From assembly GCA_002386465.1 (NCBI GenBank), contig DGIT01000066.1:1-16532 (forward strand): a stretch of 16,532 nucleotides of DNA, given 5' to 3'. Positions 14,670 to 16,532 of this stretch are shown piece by piece. This stretch comes from Burkholderiales bacterium UBA4615. GTDB taxonomy: Bacteria; Pseudomonadota; Gammaproteobacteria; Burkholderiales; Burkholderiaceae_E. The position numbers were made by a program, and so were the translations under genes. Under the pieces are notes generated by a model. It made no database searches and had not been told where the DNA came from. It worked only from the letters and a program-made list of their open reading frames with translations. Positions within the stretch are counted from its first letter, which is position 1. Each line of letters opens with the position of its first letter.

Positions 14670-15962
14670 ATGAGTCACGTCCTTCGCGCAGTCTCGCTTG
14701 CCGCCCTGCTCACCGCCACGCTGGCGCTGCCTGCCCAGGCGCAAGCGCCCGAATCACTGTTGCCGCCAGCACCAGGCCAGTTCGAGGGGGAGCCGCCAGC
14801 GCCTGTCCCGGGTGGATTCCTGGTGCCAGACGCGCCACAGTCGACCTACAAGGACACCGAGCTCAAGTCGCCGTGGTTCACGATCAAGCCAGGTCTGGTC
14901 TTGCTGGGCGATTACACCTGGTTCAGTCAGGACGCCAACTCGCTGGCGCAGGTGGGGCGTCAGGACAACGAGGGTCAGTTCCGGGCAGCACGCCTGATGC
15001 TTCGCGGCACGATCGGCACCGACTACGTAATGCGGTATCTGATTGCCGGCGAATACAAAGGCTTTGACAGCACGCGTGACACCAACTGGGACATGACCGA
15101 TGTGTCGCTGACCTTCCCGATCCTTGGGCCGACCACCACCGTCACCGTGGGCAAGACCAAGGAGACGCACAGCTACGAGATGGTCGGTGACGCGGCCAAT
15201 CTGCCTTTCCAGGAACGCGTCCTCAGCCCGTTCTTCGTATCGCGGGCAACAGGGGTCCGGTTTAACCACATGGCCGCAGACCGGATGTCGACCTTCGCCT
15301 TCGGATTTTTCAATGACAGTTGGTCCGGGAAAAATACGGGCGTCCCGAACGACGGCACAGATTTCACCGCGCGCGCCACGCACCTGCTCTGGTTTGAGAA
15401 GGAAGGCAGCAAGTTCATGCACCTGGGCGCTTCAGTGCGCCGCGCAGGTGCTGATGGCGGCAAATTGCGCTACCGGGGCCGACCCGAATCGAACGTGACC
15501 GACTACTACGTGGATACCGGTTCGTTCACGGCAAACCATGCCTGGCACGTCGGACTGGAAGGCATCTGGCAGGATGGGCCACTCTCTGTGATGGGCGAAT
15601 ACATTCGCGCCAAGACCGATGCGCCGCTCTCGGGCAGCCCGAGCTTCCAGGGCGGCTACATCGGCGCGAGCTGGGTCGTCACGGGTGACAGCCGCCCCTA
15701 TGACCCGACCGTGGGCTATGCGCGTCGTGTGAAACCGAGCGGTACGCAAGGCGCGATCGAACTGGTCGCCCGGCTGTCGTATATCGATCTGGACGACGGC
15801 GCCATCCAAGGTGGCAGCTTCAAGAAGACCTACGTCGGCGCCAACTGGTGGGCTACCCATCGCTGGAAGCTGGGTATTGGCTGGGGCCGTACCTGGCTGG
15901 ACGATCAGGGCGTGACCGGTATTACCGATGCCATCCTTGCCCGGATCCAGTGGGTGTATTGA
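14670..15962 (+). CDS. OprP/OprO-type outer-membrane porin
   Basis: This 430-residue protein of the phosphate-selective porin O/P family has a signal peptide with likely cleavage after AQA at residue 24. A short Pro-rich stretch and a beta-barrel rich in alternating strands follow. FRAARLMLRGTIGTDYVMRY, VTVGKTKETHSYEMVGDAAN, GAIELVARLSYIDLDDG, and the closing strand IQWVY with C-terminal aromatic Tyr mark the family. Despite the name, many members are not phosphate-specific, so the solute here is open; some related genes respond to anion or metal limitation. The ATG at 14670 is chosen because it begins the signal peptide; a TTG at 14607 would add 21 unlikely residues. No Shine-Dalgarno is visible. 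It is divergent from gltS and ends before the bidirectional terminator shared with rpoD. Confidence 0.92.
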   Translation: MSHVLRAVSLAALLTATLALPAQAQAPESLLPPAPGQFEGEPPAPVPGGFLVPDAPQSTYKDTELKSPWFTIKPGLVLLGDYTWFSQDANSLAQVGRQDNEGQFRAARLMLRGTIGTDYVMRYLIAGEYKGFDSTRDTNWDMTDVSLTFPILGPTTTVTVGKTKETHSYEMVGDAANLPFQERVLSPFFVSRATGVRFNHMAADRMSTFAFGFFNDSWSGKNTGVPNDGTDFTARATHLLWFEKEGSKFMHLGASVRRAGADGGKLRYRGRPESNVTDYYVDTGSFTANHAWHVGLEGIWQDGPLSVMGEYIRAKTDAPLSGSPSFQGGYIGASWVVTGDSRPYDPTVGYARRVKPSGTQGAIELVARLSYIDLDDGAIQGGSFKKTYVGANWWATHRWKLGIGWGRTWLDDQGVTGITDAILARIQWVY

Positions 15963-16021
15963 AGCCCGATCCCTGAGACATCAATCAGCACACAAGACAA
16001 CGAGCACATAAGACGAGCACA

Positions 16022-16056
16022 CATGAAAAAGACCGCTTGAAGCGGGCTTTTTCATG
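16022..16056. terminator. Bidirectional intrinsic terminator between porin and rpoD
   Basis: A near-perfect palindrome is seen. CATGAAAAAG (16022-16031) pairs with CTTTTTCATG (16047-16056), and inside it CCGCTT (16033-16038) pairs with AAGCGG (16040-16045), separated by one A/G mismatch. On both strands a GC-rich hairpin (CCGC/GCGG) is followed by five T residues, so it can stop transcription from the porin and from rpoD. The flanking 15963-16021 and 16057-16082 hold nothing else notable. Confidence 0.9.
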
Positions 16057-16082
16057 ACCAGCGGGACCAGGCCGCAAACCGC

Positions 16083-16532
16083 TTACTGGCCCTCGAGGAA
16101 GCTCTTGAGCTTGTCGGCACGCGACGGATGACGCAGCTTGCGCAAAGCCTTCGCTTCGATCTGACGAATACGTTCGCGGGTCACATCGAACTGCTTGCCC
16201 ACTTCCTCAAGCGTGTGGTCGGTGCTCATCTCGACCCCGAAGCGCATGCGCAACACTTTGGCCTCGCGAGGCGTCAGTGAGTCGAGCACCTCCTTGACCA
16301 CATCGCGCATCGAGCCGTGCAGTGCGGCGTCGGCAGGTGCGAGCGTAGCGGTGTCCTCGATGAAGTCGCCCAGATGGGAATCGTCATCGTCACCGATGGG
16401 CGTTTCCATGGAGATGGGCTCCTTGGCAATCTTGAGGATCTTGCGGATCTTGTCCTCGGGCATCTCCATCTTGCCCGACAAGGTCTGAGGATCGGGCTCG
16501 GTGCCGGTTTCCTGAAGGATCTGGCGGCTGAT
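16083..16532 (-). CDS. rpoD: RNA polymerase sigma-70 factor RpoD, C-terminal part (cut by window)
   Basis: The last 149 codons of rpoD run off the right edge, where the reading frame is open through the final codon (ATC). The visible part covers the end of region 3 (ISRQILQETG and KMEMPEDKIRKILKIAKEP) and the linker ETPIGDDDDSHLGDFIED. Region 4 is complete, with LTPREAKVLRMRFGVEM in 4.1 and the region 4.2 helix-turn-helix TLEEVGKQFDVTRERIRQIE, which contacts the -35 element. The protein ends KLKSFLEGQ. This is the primary housekeeping sigma factor, and its sequence is intact as far as visible. The 5' part, and any dnaG neighbour, lies outside the window. Transcription ends at the terminator at 16022-16056. 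Confidence 0.97.
   Translation of the reverse strand: MSRQILQETGTEPDPQTLSGKMEMPEDKIRKILKIAKEPISMETPIGDDDDSHLGDFIEDTATLAPADAALHGSMRDVVKEVLDSLTPREAKVLRMRFGVEMSTDHTLEEVGKQFDVTRERIRQIEAKALRKLRHPSRADKLKSFLEGQ

Overview
The window looks like a chromosome segment of a high-GC betaproteobacterium. The order Burkholderiales, perhaps Alcaligenaceae-like, is the best guess. It rests on the RpoD C-terminus at the right edge, a Bug-type (TTT) solute receptor, the run of small organic-acid and CoA-thioester enzymes, and GC-rich codon use throughout. This is inference from protein style; no database was consulted. I see no phage genes, transposases, CRISPR arrays or rRNA.

Layout, left to right. (1) At the left edge lies the 5' half of a CAU-anticodon tRNA on the minus strand. 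(2) 149-1654 is a plus-strand pair: a YpfJ-type zinc metallopeptidase and a lipoprotein starting 3 nt later. (3) A minus-strand YbfB/YjiJ-type MFS transporter is divergent from a PaaG-like crotonase-fold enzyme (2909-3718). A DHH-superfamily phosphoesterase-like protein (3868-4842) follows, with an altered DHH motif. (4) 4919-6065 holds a minus-strand FemAB/GNAT-fold acyltransferase and a tiny plus-strand membrane protein. (5) 6111-6836 is a VapBC toxin-antitoxin module, preceded by three tandem 13-bp repeats. (6) 6814-11418 is a tightly packed five-gene minus-strand operon. In transcription order it encodes an NTF2/SnoaL-like protein, a Bug-type periplasmic receptor, a D-2-hydroxyacid dehydrogenase, a TauD/TfdA dioxygenase and an MdlB/LldD-like FMN 2-hydroxyacid dehydrogenase. 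A divergent acyl-CoA synthetase (11618-13192) lies across a 199-bp regulatory gap. (7) 13235-14449 is a GltS-type Na+/glutamate symporter, divergent from an OprP/OprO-type porin (14670-15962). Between them are a TTGACA box and a 23-bp inverted repeat. (8) A bidirectional terminator separates the porin from the 3' end of rpoD, which runs off the right edge.

The most coherent functional unit is region 6. It reads as an uptake and catabolism system for an organic acid of unknown identity. A periplasmic receptor captures it, an Fe(II)/2-oxoglutarate oxygenase and two 2-hydroxyacid dehydrogenases of different cofactor type act on it, and a CoA ligase activates a product. The PaaG-like enzyme 3 kb away might contribute later. 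The substrate cannot be read from the sequence. The other notable signals are the VapBC repeats and the 23-bp overlap of vapC with the operon end, the changed DHH motif, and the gltS/porin intergenic palindrome.
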